From: Acanthopleura granulata
Lineage: Eukaryota > Mollusca > Polyplacophora > Chitonida > Chitonidae
Assembly (NCBI GenBank): GCA_016165875.1
Contig: JABBOT010000080.1
Span: forward strand, 2,015,205 to 2,079,204
Length of the DNA stretch: 64,000 nucleotides
Direction of reading: 5' to 3'
Shown here: positions 22,924 to 31,554 of the stretch, in pieces
Position numbering within the stretch: position 1 is the first letter of the stretch
How the letters are laid out: each line of letters begins with the position of its first letter
Notes under the pieces: generated by a model
Told to the model about the DNA's origin: nothing
The model's database searches: none
Seen by the model: only the letters and a program-made list of their open reading frames with translations
Program-made: the position numbers and the translations under genes

Positions 22924-24093
22924 TTAACTCAGGTCAAAGATTTTTAGCATAATTTCAGCAAATAAGGCAATGATGCGAGTGGCCATATTAACGGACAGAT
23001 CTTCTGTCTGTGTGGAGGAGGTGGTTTCAGTTTGGGTCGAAGTAGACTTCATGACGGGTTTGATACGTTTAAACTCAGTTATGGGCTGTATTGTAGTTTG
23101 CTGTGCTGGAGGTGGGGCTGTGGTGTCTTCTCCTTCTAACAGCGCTCTTTCTGGAGGACTCTCGGGGTACGGCTGTCTGTCTTTAAACTTCACATTTTTT
23201 AAAGCTTCAGAGAACGGGATCTTTTGAGTCACCCGGATGTATTGGGCTCTGCCTATTTGTTTCCTGTATGGACACCCGAGGTAAGCTGACGAGTGACCAG
23301 GAGAGTCACAGTTGACACATAATGGCCTATCTAAATTGTCACAGTGTTCAAAGTCATGGTCACCCGAACACCTCGGGCATCTTCGCTTTCCCCTACAAGA
23401 AGGAGAGATGTGTCCGTAAGCTTGGCACTTAAAGCAACGAAGGACAGGATGTATGTATGGCTTGAATGGGAAAATTTCATAACCCAGCGTAACTTCCGTG
23501 GGCAGCTCCTCCAGGTCGAAGGCTAATAACATGCACGATGTTTTAATTTTTTCCTTTCCTTTATACATTCTTTCAACTTTTACGCACCTACTCTTTTTTA
23601 GGGCACCTAGAACGTCATCTTCTGTCAACTCTTCACCCACCCTGTATATAACTCCCCGAATAGACATGGCCGATGACTGCAGTCGGCATTGTACATCCCT
23701 TCCCATAAGTGTCGTTAAGCTTAAGGCTTTTTTAGTTTGTGCAGGACCTGAGCATACAATCAGTAGGTCTTTTCTACCACACTTCTTGACTTCCTTGACA
23801 TTACCTATAGCTTGTTGTAAAGCTTGACCAAACTTTATATTATTCCAAGCCGAAATGGGTAGACCTCCCATGGAGATGATTATAACATTGTGGTTGTTTT
23901 GGTTGTTTTTTTGACTCGATTGTCTTATCTTTTTTCCATCTGAGTTGGTACGTTCTGTAGAGAGATCACGACTGCGTTTAGTTGCAGAGCGGGTCTGTAC
24001 AAATTCCATTGAGGTTTCTTCACCCGCCTCGGGGTCGTCCATGCTGGCAGCTTTAGTGTGGGTAAATACAGAAATATAGGTGCGCACGGACAA
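22924..24093 (-). CDS. LINE copy B ORF1: nucleic-acid-binding zinc-knuckle protein
   Basis: Uninterrupted 389-residue frame. The N-terminal ~70 residues are polar and basic (SATKRSRDLS). A central region around residues 75-190 is likely the RNA-binding fold. Three CCHC zinc knuckles lie at about residues 238-295: CFKCQAYGHISPSC, CPRCSGDHDFEHC and CVNCDSPGHSSAYLGC. The C-terminal tail is rich in Thr, Ser and Gln. It should coat the LINE RNA. The start may be MDDPEAGEE, 17 codons in. Confidence 0.92.
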   Translation of the reverse strand: MSVRTYISVFTHTKAASMDDPEAGEETSMEFVQTRSATKRSRDLSTERTNSDGKKIRQSSQKNNQNNHNVIIISMGGLPISAWNNIKFGQALQQAIGNVKEVKKCGRKDLLIVCSGPAQTKKALSLTTLMGRDVQCRLQSSAMSIRGVIYRVGEELTEDDVLGALKKSRCVKVERMYKGKEKIKTSCMLLAFDLEELPTEVTLGYEIFPFKPYIHPVLRCFKCQAYGHISPSCRGKRRCPRCSGDHDFEHCDNLDRPLCVNCDSPGHSSAYLGCPYRKQIGRAQYIRVTQKIPFSEALKNVKFKDRQPYPESPPERALLEGEDTTAPPPAQQTTIQPITEFKRIKPVMKSTSTQTETTSSTQTEDLSVNMATRIIALFAEIMLKIFDLS

Positions 24094-24702
24094 GGGGGGT
24101 TATTACGTAATGACTGTTACAAGAGAACAAAGGGGGTTGCCCGGGAGCTGCTCCGGACTAGAGACACAACGATAGGCGCTCTGTTAGTATGGCAGAGTGA
24201 CAGTGCAAGTACAGGCTTCTCTAAAAGTACAATCCTATCGCTATACGTAAGGTATAGCAGACTATAGCCCTATTCTAAATGAAGATTTCCCAACGGTATT
24301 TATTATATACATACAAATATTTGTTCTGAGATTCCCACAAGCCGCTATCAGTCTAATGGTGTTATGTATCCTTCTACACGTAAGAATCTGCGATTGAAGA
24401 CTTGCACTCAAACACGAGGCACACACACCTAATTGCAAAGGGTGAGAGAGGGGGTGGGAGAATATGGCCAAATACCGGCCACTTTCGGCCTCAACTCCGG
24501 TAAATAATCCTGGTTAAATAGTATCTGGAAGTACGGGAAGTATCTATAAACTTATGTGTTATAATATATACAAGCTCGAATATATACAAGACATATATAC
24601 AGGGTTAGGAATTAGCAAAGGTAGTGTAGAGGTAACCTCACAATGGGCTGGTTCTCGATACCACGTCTGCACTCCTCCGTGTCCTCTGTGTTTCCTTCCC
24701 CC

Positions 24703-24715
24703 GACTGATGGGGTG
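24703..24715. repeat. target-site duplication, LINE copy B (5' side)
   Basis: GACTGATGGGGTG, identical to 18816-18828. Confidence 0.85.
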
Positions 24716-24728
24716 ACATGCAGCGGGG

Positions 24729-24737
24729 CCTTTTATA
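24729..24737 (-). promoter_or_regulatory. TATAAAAGG box upstream of the capsid gene
   Basis: Minus strand reads GGTCTATAAAAGGCCCC. It overlaps the stop codon of the upstream 56-residue gene (TAA at 24733-24735) and lies 13 bp before the LINE target duplication. It is the same 9-mer as at 12278-12286. Confidence 0.65.
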
Positions 24738-24903
24738 GACCCCCAGTTAGCTGGGGTCGCCCCGACCCAGGTGTAGATACACCGAGAATACGGCGGGCTT
24801 TCGCCGTGAGTGCACCTGTAGCAGTCCCTAGCAGCTCTTTACCAGCAGCCTTACTAAGTTGTTTCAGGGTTGCCCGGGTGATGTAAGGTTGATGTGTATC
24901 TGA
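24733..24903 (-). CDS. 56-residue Polinton protein
   Basis: Intact frame MSDTHQPYITRATLKQLSKA...GSGRPQLTGGL. The middle is a basic amphipathic helix; the tail has a GVSTPGSGRP turn-rich segment. It lies between the penton and capsid genes and is co-directional with both. Function unknown. The size and place fit a minor virion or DNA-binding protein, but this is inference. Confidence 0.55.
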   Translation of the reverse strand, partial: SDTHQPYITRATLKQLSKAAGKELLGTATGALTAKARRILGVSTPGSGRPQLTGGL

Positions 24904-24973
24904 CATCCTATATGAACAACTGGTTCCTCGTGTGGACAGCGTCAAATTTTTTGAATTTTTTTTTTGTCACGTG

Positions 24974-25723
24974 TTAAGGAAGCGGTAAACTCCGCCGCTC
25001 TCGAAATTGAAGTGTTACCAACACTTTGCCATGCTCAAATGGAACAGGTTGACCTGTGTGGCCCCTAATATCTAATTCCATGGTTGAAAAATCCTTGTTC
25101 AGGACAGGAACGTACTTGATGTGTGAAAAGGACTTTTGTAACATGATCTCCAGACGCTCCACGAACCCCTACCATACGAAGTAGTGGGGTTAATACATCC
25201 CCTACTACACGAGGTTCGAGCACATCCGCATATACGTAAAGGGCGGGGACCATCCGTGTCGAGCGAGTTGAACCAAAATGCATCTTTTCTGCTCCTGTTG
25301 ATATCAGCGCCTTCCCAGCAATGAGACCAAAAATTTTGTGTAAGGGCGGACTAAAGCCCACAGTTTGGCGTGATTTAAATTCCACTGTATATATTTCATA
25401 ACGTTTATCATACCCAAACACAATTTGGTCCACTTTAGGCATAAGAGAAGGGTTAGTGATAGCCATCAGTTGGACGTTGAGGCCTGAGGTGAGGGCTTCC
25501 GGTGTCGGGTAATAGCCTTTGGGTAGTACAACCGTAGTGCACCGTAATCCAGATCTCACCGTAATCCAGCTGCGACATTAGGTCACAATCGTGGGTACTG
25601 TATTTCCACTAGAAGACATTCCCAGTCGCCTGTGAGATGAATCGGCCTAGGCCGTTGGGTAGTGTAATCGGCTAAGGTATTATTTAGGAAATAGTTGAAT
25701 GAGCTGTTGCGCGGTAAGGTCAT
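24974..25723 (-). pseudogene. Polinton penton / minor capsid protein
   Basis: Single jelly-roll vertex protein. Family signatures: MTLPRNSSFNYFLNNTLADY at the N-terminus (start at 25723), RPIHLTGDWECLLVEIQYPR, then LYVYADVLEPRVVGD with PLLRMV in the second half. The C-terminal strand is DIRGHTGQPVPFEHGKVLVT. A stop at about 25585 and a frame change near 25165 interrupt it. A TATTAAAAG sequence about 60 bp upstream (25775-25785) could be its promoter. It is co-directional with the ATPase and capsid genes. Confidence 0.8.
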
Positions 25724-25789
25724 ATAAAAAATGCTGTTTATCTCACGTCTCAGAGTCCACCTAACTCTATAGCACGAGAAACCCCGCTT

Positions 25790-26317
25790 TTAATAAGGAG
25801 ACTGAGGTTGGGTGATTTTACGTTTGGCCTTCGGATTACCGCGAGTTGGGGTCATGGTTGGGGTGGGACTGTACCGTTGTTCCCGTTGTAGTCGTTCCCA
25901 CTCAACTCTTGAATCCAGCTTTGATTTACGCTTCTTAGACTGGGAAATTGAAGTTGACCCCTTTCGTTTATGAGGTGTCAACGTATCTTCCAGCTTATGT
26001 TCTGTTTCCCCTTTCTCTTTTTCTTGTTTGGGCAAGGCTGCCCGAGGGGGCACAAATGTAGCAGGTGAAGGCACAGGTAGCGGCGTGAGAGTTAGCTGAT
26101 ACTGGTTGTGAAATGTCAAGTAGCGTTGGAGGGCTTGTTGGTACTGGTAAATTTTATCTTCATTTGACAATGTTCCATTTTTTAAAATTCTTTCCATATC
26201 TCCATCTAATGTGTTGAAGAGTTTGACAGTAGACGGCACAGGGTAAGGTGAAGTGGGCCGAAGCAATCCTTCCGACCGACGAGGTTCAACTAGGGCCATT
26301 TTTTTCATATGAGACAT
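25790..26317 (-). CDS. Polinton virion-associated protein, PX-like
   Basis: Open frame of about 175 residues from MSHMKKMALVEPRR. A helical segment near residues 45-75 contains NEDKIYQYQQALQRYL, followed by a proline-rich linker. The Lys/Arg-rich C-terminal half includes two nuclear-localisation-like runs (HKRKGS and KKRKSK). Proteins with this helix plus basic tail occur between the ATPase and penton genes of Polintons. No enzymatic motif is visible. An 18-codon hydrophobic reading frame (MAILAIAFLISGL, 26387-26331) ends 14 bp before the start. The frame is intact, unlike most neighbours. Confidence 0.6.
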   Translation of the reverse strand: MSHMKKMALVEPRRSEGLLRPTSPYPVPSTVKLFNTLDGDMERILKNGTLSNEDKIYQYQQALQRYLTFHNQYQLTLTPLPVPSPATFVPPRAALPKQEKEKGETEHKLEDTLTPHKRKGSTSISQSKKRKSKLDSRVEWERLQREQRYSPTPTMTPTRGNPKAKRKITQPQSPY

Positions 26318-26439
26318 TTTTCTTTCTTTCTTAACTTCCTCCCCTAACCAATCCACTTATGAGAAAGGCAATAGCCAGAATGGCCATAAAGAGAGGTGAT
26401 ATTCAACATTTCTGTATAATGGTCCGTTTGCGATGAAGC

Positions 26440-26655
26440 GGAGCGCGCTGGTTTACTGCGTATGTAGATGTGTCTTGTACGGACGTAACCGTACCTTCTG
26501 AGGTGGTGTCAACGGGATATTCCCATTTAAAATGTTCTTACAAACCTCGCATACACAGCATTAGGTTCGCGAAGAATTGTCTCCTTCACCTGCAGGTGAC
26601 CACTGACCAGGAGTTTTAGCAAAGGCGCAAAGCGACGTAATCGTGCTGAAATGGT
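26440..26655 (-). pseudogene. small basic Polinton protein, frameshifted
   Basis: The minus strand encodes RLRRFAPLLKLLVSGHLQ, a one-base shift, then CKNILNGNIPLTPPQKVRLR and YKTHLHTQ. A conserved N-[IL]-P-[LI]-[TS] element followed by QK-x-[KR]-L-[KR] is known in short proteins encoded near the Polinton ATPase. No ATG is visible. The call rests on pattern recognition. Confidence 0.45.
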
Positions 26656-26747
26656 TGGTGTCTAATTATATAATGACGTGGTAAATGAAATGCCCGGAGT
26701 TTAATTGCATATGCCTGTGAAAGTTATTCCCCCTGAAGTTAATATTT

Positions 26748-27368
26748 TTATGACTTGGGGAGATAGACATACTGCACCTCATCCGGAAATACGTGTGTAC
26801 GCAAACGGAGATGATCGGATGTAGTTTGCTTGAAATCAACAAGCAAATATACGTAAGGTTCGAATGTGGTATCTTTAACGGCTTCTTGCACATACTGAGT
26901 TTTACCTGGGGCCATTTTATTTGCCGACGATAGTAATTTGAGAGGAATTAATACGACCAAGTAATGAGCGTTTAAGCTAATGATTCTATCATCTTTGCTT
27001 TTGTTAAACAGACTCTGCACAGTGTGGATCACACTGTTATTACGATGAAGACTTCCCTTGGTAAAGAGTGCTGTTCCACGGCCGTCTGCTTTGGCCGTTA
27101 AATCATCAACAGTTACTAAAGTTGGTTCCTCCAGATTAAATGTTGTCGGGCTCGGTACTCCTTCTTGAAATTCAACATTTGGTAAGGTAGTGTACATGGA
27201 CTGCCATTCACCGTAACACCATACTACACGCTCGGGAGATGGATGGATAAGTGGGCTAGGTTGCTCTATAACACGCTTGACAAAGACCGATTTGCCACTC
27301 CCCGTTGATCCGTTGACAAGACAGGTAAATGGGTGGCTCCATCGTACATCGTCTAGTGGCAAATTCAA
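26748..27368 (-). CDS. ATP: Polinton genome-packaging ATPase (FtsK/HerA, A32 type)
   Basis: P-loop ATPase thought to pump DNA into capsids. The Walker A motif is NGSTGSGKSVF (about residues 18-28), Walker B is PTLVTVDDL, and a downstream NKSKDDR/ISLNAHY region fits sensor motifs. The frame stays open upstream to about 27460 (ILAAAASSISAIDLN) but has no ATG, so the start is lost or lies in a spliced exon. The length (about 206-235 residues) suits the family. This is one of the best preserved genes of the element. Confidence 0.85.
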   Translation of the reverse strand: MNLPLDDVRWSHPFTCLVNGSTGSGKSVFVKRVIEQPSPLIHPSPERVVWCYGEWQSMYTTLPNVEFQEGVPSPTTFNLEEPTLVTVDDLTAKADGRGTALFTKGSLHRNNSVIHTVQSLFNKSKDDRIISLNAHYLVVLIPLKLLSSANKMAPGKTQYVQEAVKDTTFEPYVYLLVDFKQTTSDHLRLRTHVFPDEVQYVYLPKS

Positions 27369-27668
27369 GTCAATGGCCGAGATTGACGAGGCTGCGGCTG
27401 CTAAGATACGGGGCTGTGTTGAGATGAATTCACCTATACAGGTGCTGTAGTAAGTTCAGTCTTGTGCTTAGTTTGCTCGGTAATATCGTTGGGCCAAATT
27501 TGCCTAGTAATATCTTAAATATCAGGTGATGTGTTCGTTCTTTGGTAAACCCGAGGCTGAGTAGGTACCGGAGAAGAAATTATCGAGGTAATGTCAGTCG
27601 CCGCAAGTAATCTGTTACACCTGGTAAATACCGAAGGAAACTTGTCCGTCTTATTCCTCAATAACTTG

Positions 27669-27820
27669 TCAAATAGCGTCTTGTAACAAATATTTGTCTT
27701 CGGTCAGTTGGGATGTTAAATCAATTCCCAATCCGCCTACTAACAATCCGATGTACACCACGACAGCAGCAATTATAGTGGTGCCTTTGTTCGCAAGCAG
27801 TCATCTACACACTTAGGCAT
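27669..27820 (-). pseudogene. small single-pass membrane protein, frameshifted
   Basis: MPKCVDDCLRTKAP, then after a one-base shift TIIAAVVVYIGLLVGGLGID, a clear transmembrane segment, and QLTEDKYLLQDAI before the stop. It lies between the integrase and ATPase genes. Function unknown. Confidence 0.5.
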
Positions 27821-27860
27821 TGCGAAAGGAGACTGAGCACAGGTAGGATGAAGACCGTTT

Positions 27861-28934
27861 TTAAATACGTTTTACATCTGTCGCTGGCACGCACGAATTA
27901 AAGCTAGCCGGCCAGTCTCGCCATTTCACCAAGTAATATATTTTGCCGCGTTCCTTTTTGCTGTCTAATACAGTGTACTTTTCATAGTACGTACCAGGTG
28001 TAGTTTTAACGGGCTGGAGTCCTGTCTCGTAAAAGTCCCCGAGAGTCTTTCTCCATTCAAATCAGCTAATGTTGACCTGCTGCAACACGGAAAATTTCTT
28101 GACTCCAGTTAGATAGGTAAGACTTCTCAAAAGTTCTCTTGACTTTACTAATCTGAACGAGATCTCCTATTCTATACCGATAAATTCTCCGACTGCACCA
28201 GGGCTGCATAGAGCTATATTATATAGCCCGAACTTCGTGTTGATTGTCAGCTGTAGGGATAACCGGAGCTAACCGAATGCTGCGGTGATAAGCTCGATTG
28301 TAATCCCGTGTTAAGGCAGGTAAAACATCCAGGTAACGTCGGGTGTTATGAGCGATGAAATGTTTATACATGCGAGCTTTAAAGGTCCGTTTAAACCCGT
28401 CAACTACGGAGGCTTTCGTTTCATTAAATGTGTGATAATAAAAAATCCCATGCTCCTTTAAAAATGCGTGAAATACCTTCTTGAGAAACTGTTTCCCTTC
28501 GTCTGTTTGTAAAAATAATGGCTTTCGTCCAGACTTGAAAATCATTTTAAATGCATTAAGATGAGCACCTTGGTAGGAACGGGAACTACCCAAGTATATT
28601 CAGAAAGAACATCGATGCATGTGAGCAGGTAACGGTTGGCAGAATTACACCTGGCTAATCTACTCATGTCAACCAAATCAGCTTGCCACTGACTGTCTAT
28701 CCCGCCCACAATAACTCTATTACGGGGATAGTGTCGATGAGCTGGACGATTAAGTGTATACGTCTCCTGTTCGGCTAACCAAGTCTTTATATCATCACCT
28801 GACACAGCTAGATCATGCTGACGTACTGCCCGTAATAAAACACCTACCCCGCTATAAGCTGCTGGGCTCTGGGGGTCATAATATAGCTGTTCTAAGACTT
28901 TACCGACGGTATCCTGAGATTTTGTCTTGTTCAC
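27861..28934 (-). pseudogene. INT: Polinton integrase with C-terminal chromodomain
   Basis: Retroviral-type DDE integrase. The HHCC-like N-terminal segment is partly kept. The first catalytic aspartate is in WQADLVDMSRL, the second in LQTDEGKQF. The third acidic motif reads NETKASVVDGFKRT, where related enzymes have Glu at the position of Asp. The C-terminal SH3-like region has YRYRIGDLVQISKVKRTF. The chromodomain (YTVLDSKKERGKIYYLVKW, then RDWPASF) ends at 27861. Breaks occur at about 28570, 28215 and 28070. The frame continues upstream of 28934 to about 29030 without an ATG. Confidence 0.85.
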
Positions 28935-29070
28935 TTTTTTCTTTGCGCTCGTATGGAACTTGTTTTGTTCGCTTTTTTCTTTGCCTTCATATGGAATCGA
29001 ACTCTCTTTCGCCGTCGGTGGTAAGTCATAATGGATAGGTACCTTTGTTTTATGTCCATTTCACTAAACA

Positions 29071-29353
29071 TCAACAAGTAGTAGCACAAGTGATACAGAC
29101 AGCTAGAGATGTAAGCATCCAGGACGAGAGAGATACTGACTCCGGTTTTATACGAGTTCTAGGTTCCAACTTGCGCTGTAAGTTCATGAGTTTCGGTATA
29201 ACTTCACGGTAATAGTATTTACGAATCGGATTAGAATTCTCGGCCTTCGTTCACAAGCTGATCTTCAAACATAGATTCCACTACGCCCTTATATGCATGG
29301 AGATCGGTTACTGAATCAGCAAGTTCTTTCCAGCCTAAAACCGTCGATTCCAT
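29071..29353 (-). pseudogene. unassigned Polinton-region protein, one frameshift
   Basis: MESTVLGWKELADSVTDLHA...FEDQLVNEGRE, then after one shift NPIRKYYYREVIPKLMNLQR, and SLSSWMLTSLAVCITCATTC at the end, possibly a membrane anchor. It is co-directional with integrase and lies just before it. I do not recognise the family. Confidence 0.4.
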
Positions 29354-29436
29354 TTTAGGTGTGTTATCACCTCTCTAGCCAGTGGAATAATAATGAAATA
29401 CTGTAGACTACCACACGTCTTATACTATCCTCGACA

Positions 29437-29439
<3 letters not shown>

Positions 29440-29478
<39 letters not shown>
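29440..29478. repeat. AT microsatellite
   Basis: (AT)n of about 40 bp. Confidence 0.9.
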
Positions 29479-29481
<3 letters not shown>

Positions 29482-29886
29482 ACAGATCTTCAATATTTTG
29501 CGACATTTTTTCCACGTACATGTACAGCCAACAGAATGAGGTTTGCCATGAGTTATCTCACATTGACCGTGACTCATAGATTTTGGTGTTTTAAGGGGAA
29601 ATACTCTTTGCACCATAACCACCGTGTAAGCATGAACGACGTAGGCTGTGAATAACTCCAAATCAACATCAATCTTTTAGCACATGATGAATAATAATAA
29701 ACACCAATCAGATCAAGACAATTTATCTGGGTAAACTGCTAAATCATAAAACAAAAAAAACCTAGTTTTCCAGAATTTGCTTTGTTTGTTTTTGCTTGAA
29801 CATCACAAACACACTGAACGATATAATGATATTTTACAGTATTCAACCTTCATTGTGGGGTATGATGAGAAAAATAAATGGAGATC

Positions 29887-30268
29887 TCACAAACTGGAAC
29901 TATTAGTTAACAACAACATTTTTGACCAAGTCTCAAAATTCAATAAATCGTCCATATAATGGCTCAGTCTTGTTGTACTCTCTGTCTCCACACGGTCGTT
30001 CCCCTGATACCTATGGGCCGTTGACACCGATGTGTTGCCCAAATGAAAATCCGTACAATTGTCGAGATTGAGTATTCTTATATTTCCTCTACGACCTGAG
30101 TTGAATCGAAATCGCTTGGGAGGGGAAGGAGGTTGTCTGAAAAAAAGTAAATAAATAAAATAACTATACATGTGCATAATTCGGTATAAGGTCGCATGAT
30201 TTTTCCACAAGAGGACAGAGTATACCTGGAAACGATAGTCTGTAAATTAATTAAACACACACACACAT

Positions 30269-30301
<33 letters not shown>

Positions 30302-31280
30302 GCTCAGCGAAAAATCACTTGAATTTTTTTTTTCAAAATACTTACTTACACCCCTTCTCCGTTTTCACCCCATCCTCCTGTGAAACGCTGCAAGTACATT
30401 TTGGTGAAATCAGGATTACATTACTCCCACCATCTGGCCATCCATCCTCTTTAGCCGCATTCTGAAAATCGATGATTACCTTAGATTCATCCAAACGTAA
30501 TGCTGCTTGGTCAACTGTAATTTCGCTTTGCTCATCCACATAATGTAATGGCTCGAGACACGGATGCCGACTTTGACTCGGATGATCCACACGACAACCT
30601 TCACATTGTTCTTCCTTTACTTGATCAACAATGGGAATCATATGTTCAATAATTGCACTGCACATTAAATTATTTAGAATGGTGTTCTCCGCAGCGGTAA
30701 GAGGAATTGGACGGGATGGGGACATAGGTGATGTACTAGCTGTCTGGGAGGCTGCTTTATCCGTTTTCCCAAGTATGGCTCGTATACGATGACAGGCCTC
30801 GGTCAGGTCTTGCCACATGTCAGCTCGAAAAGTGACACCCCCTTTATTAGGATAATATTTCCCTCGCTTGCTGCATTGCATCCATTGTTTAATATTTGCT
30901 TACCACCAGCGCTCGCGGGTTTGTGGATTCTTATAAGTTGAAAAACTGAGGAAAATGTCCTCATTCAGGTGAAACAGCTGTTATGACGGTACGCTAAGCT
31001 CATCATCTTCACTAGCTGGTATAGGACCGGTTTCTGTTGGGCGGATTTGTGATTGAAAGAGGCTTTAAAACTTGTCCCAGGCATCCACTGGGATGGAAGG
31101 GCTGGATGATATATTGGAAGAAGATGATACTTCAGCACCTCGAATACGACATCCGCTGGAAATGTCAATATCATGAGTTTTAAACGAAATCTTCTTCTTG
31201 TTCGATCGGGAAAATTTAATCTGCTTCTTAGGCACCGGCTCTGCATCTGTGGCCTCTTTCTTCGTGAGAACAATATTCAT
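29887..31280 (-). pseudogene. PC4-like (p15 coactivator) single-stranded-DNA-binding protein gene with intron
   Basis: The gene starts MNIVLTKKEATDAEPVPKKQ at 31280. A basic, serine-rich N-terminal region follows, then EDIFLSFSTYKN, and a PC4-type segment KQWMQCSKRGKYYPNKGG with VTFRADMWQDLTEACHRI. These match the beta-strand/helix layout of PC4 (an ...IR.........GKKG..L....W..L pattern). An acidic cysteine-bearing region (EEQCEGCRVDHPSQSRHPC) follows. The exon ends at 30346 with donor GTAAGT. The acceptor TTTTTTCAG leads to a last exon 30136-29887 ending TNSSSL. Frame breaks lie near 31065, 31015, 30985 and 30905. PC4 is inferred from motif shape, and assignment to the Polinton is positional only. 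Confidence 0.5.
30254..30302. repeat. CA then AT microsatellite
   Basis: (CA)n followed by (TA)n, within the predicted intron of the PC4-like gene. Confidence 0.9.
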
Positions 31281-31326
31281 TGCTCCAATTGTTGTTGTTG
31301 TTGATTACTGTTTACTTTTCGGTATA

Positions 31327-31554
31327 ATGAAAAAAAATGAACTCAGTCAGGCAGTGCTAGTTGACGATCTGAAGCCCCGAGGTAAACATCCAGCTGAGGT
31401 GTGGAAACGAACGGCTTTATTTAGAAAACTAAACGAACGCTCTCGTGAGCACGTGTTTTCAAATTTTGGCATAATTCCGGTAATATCATACGATAGTTTT
31501 CTTTTCTTTTCAGATTTTGACATAATGCCAGCTCGGGTGGGAATCCCCTGCTGA
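31327..31554 (+). CDS. possible small plus-strand gene divergent from the PC4-like gene
   Basis: MKKNELSQAVLVDDLKPRGK...RSREHVFSNFG, hydrophilic and coding-like for about 50 residues. After a possible donor (GTAATATC at about 31480) it becomes hydrophobic and less convincing. It starts 46 bp from the divergent ATG at 31280. No family recognised. Confidence 0.3.
   Translation: MKKNELSQAVLVDDLKPRGKHPAEVWKRTALFRKLNERSREHVFSNFGIIPVISYDSFLFFSDFDIMPARVGIPC

Larger units (their letters stand above)
18829..24702 (-). mobile_element. I-superfamily LINE, copy B (near intact)
   Basis: Full-length 5.87-kb non-LTR retrotransposon with a perfect 13-bp target duplication, inserted in the 5' end of the Polinton capsid gene. 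Order on the minus strand: ~590 bp 5' UTR, ORF1 (24093-22924), ORF2 (about 22750-18985), and a short 3' UTR with an internal T-run (18943-18970) and a conserved GTGGGACGGAAAACGC segment. The element ends in a C-rich run. An ORF1 with three CCHC knuckles and an ORF2 with RNase H fit the I group (I, Nimb, Ingi-like) and not Jockey or CR1. Two frame breaks in ORF2 mean it is probably not autonomous. Confidence 0.93.

Noticed and set aside
28219..28934. LTR retrotransposon integrase
   Set aside because: No RT, RNase H or protease neighbours and no LTRs. Motifs and the neighbouring ATPase and capsid genes place it in the Polinton.
29425..29661. small cysteine-containing frame on the minus strand
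   Set aside because: It ends in an AT microsatellite and has no homology signal or splice context.
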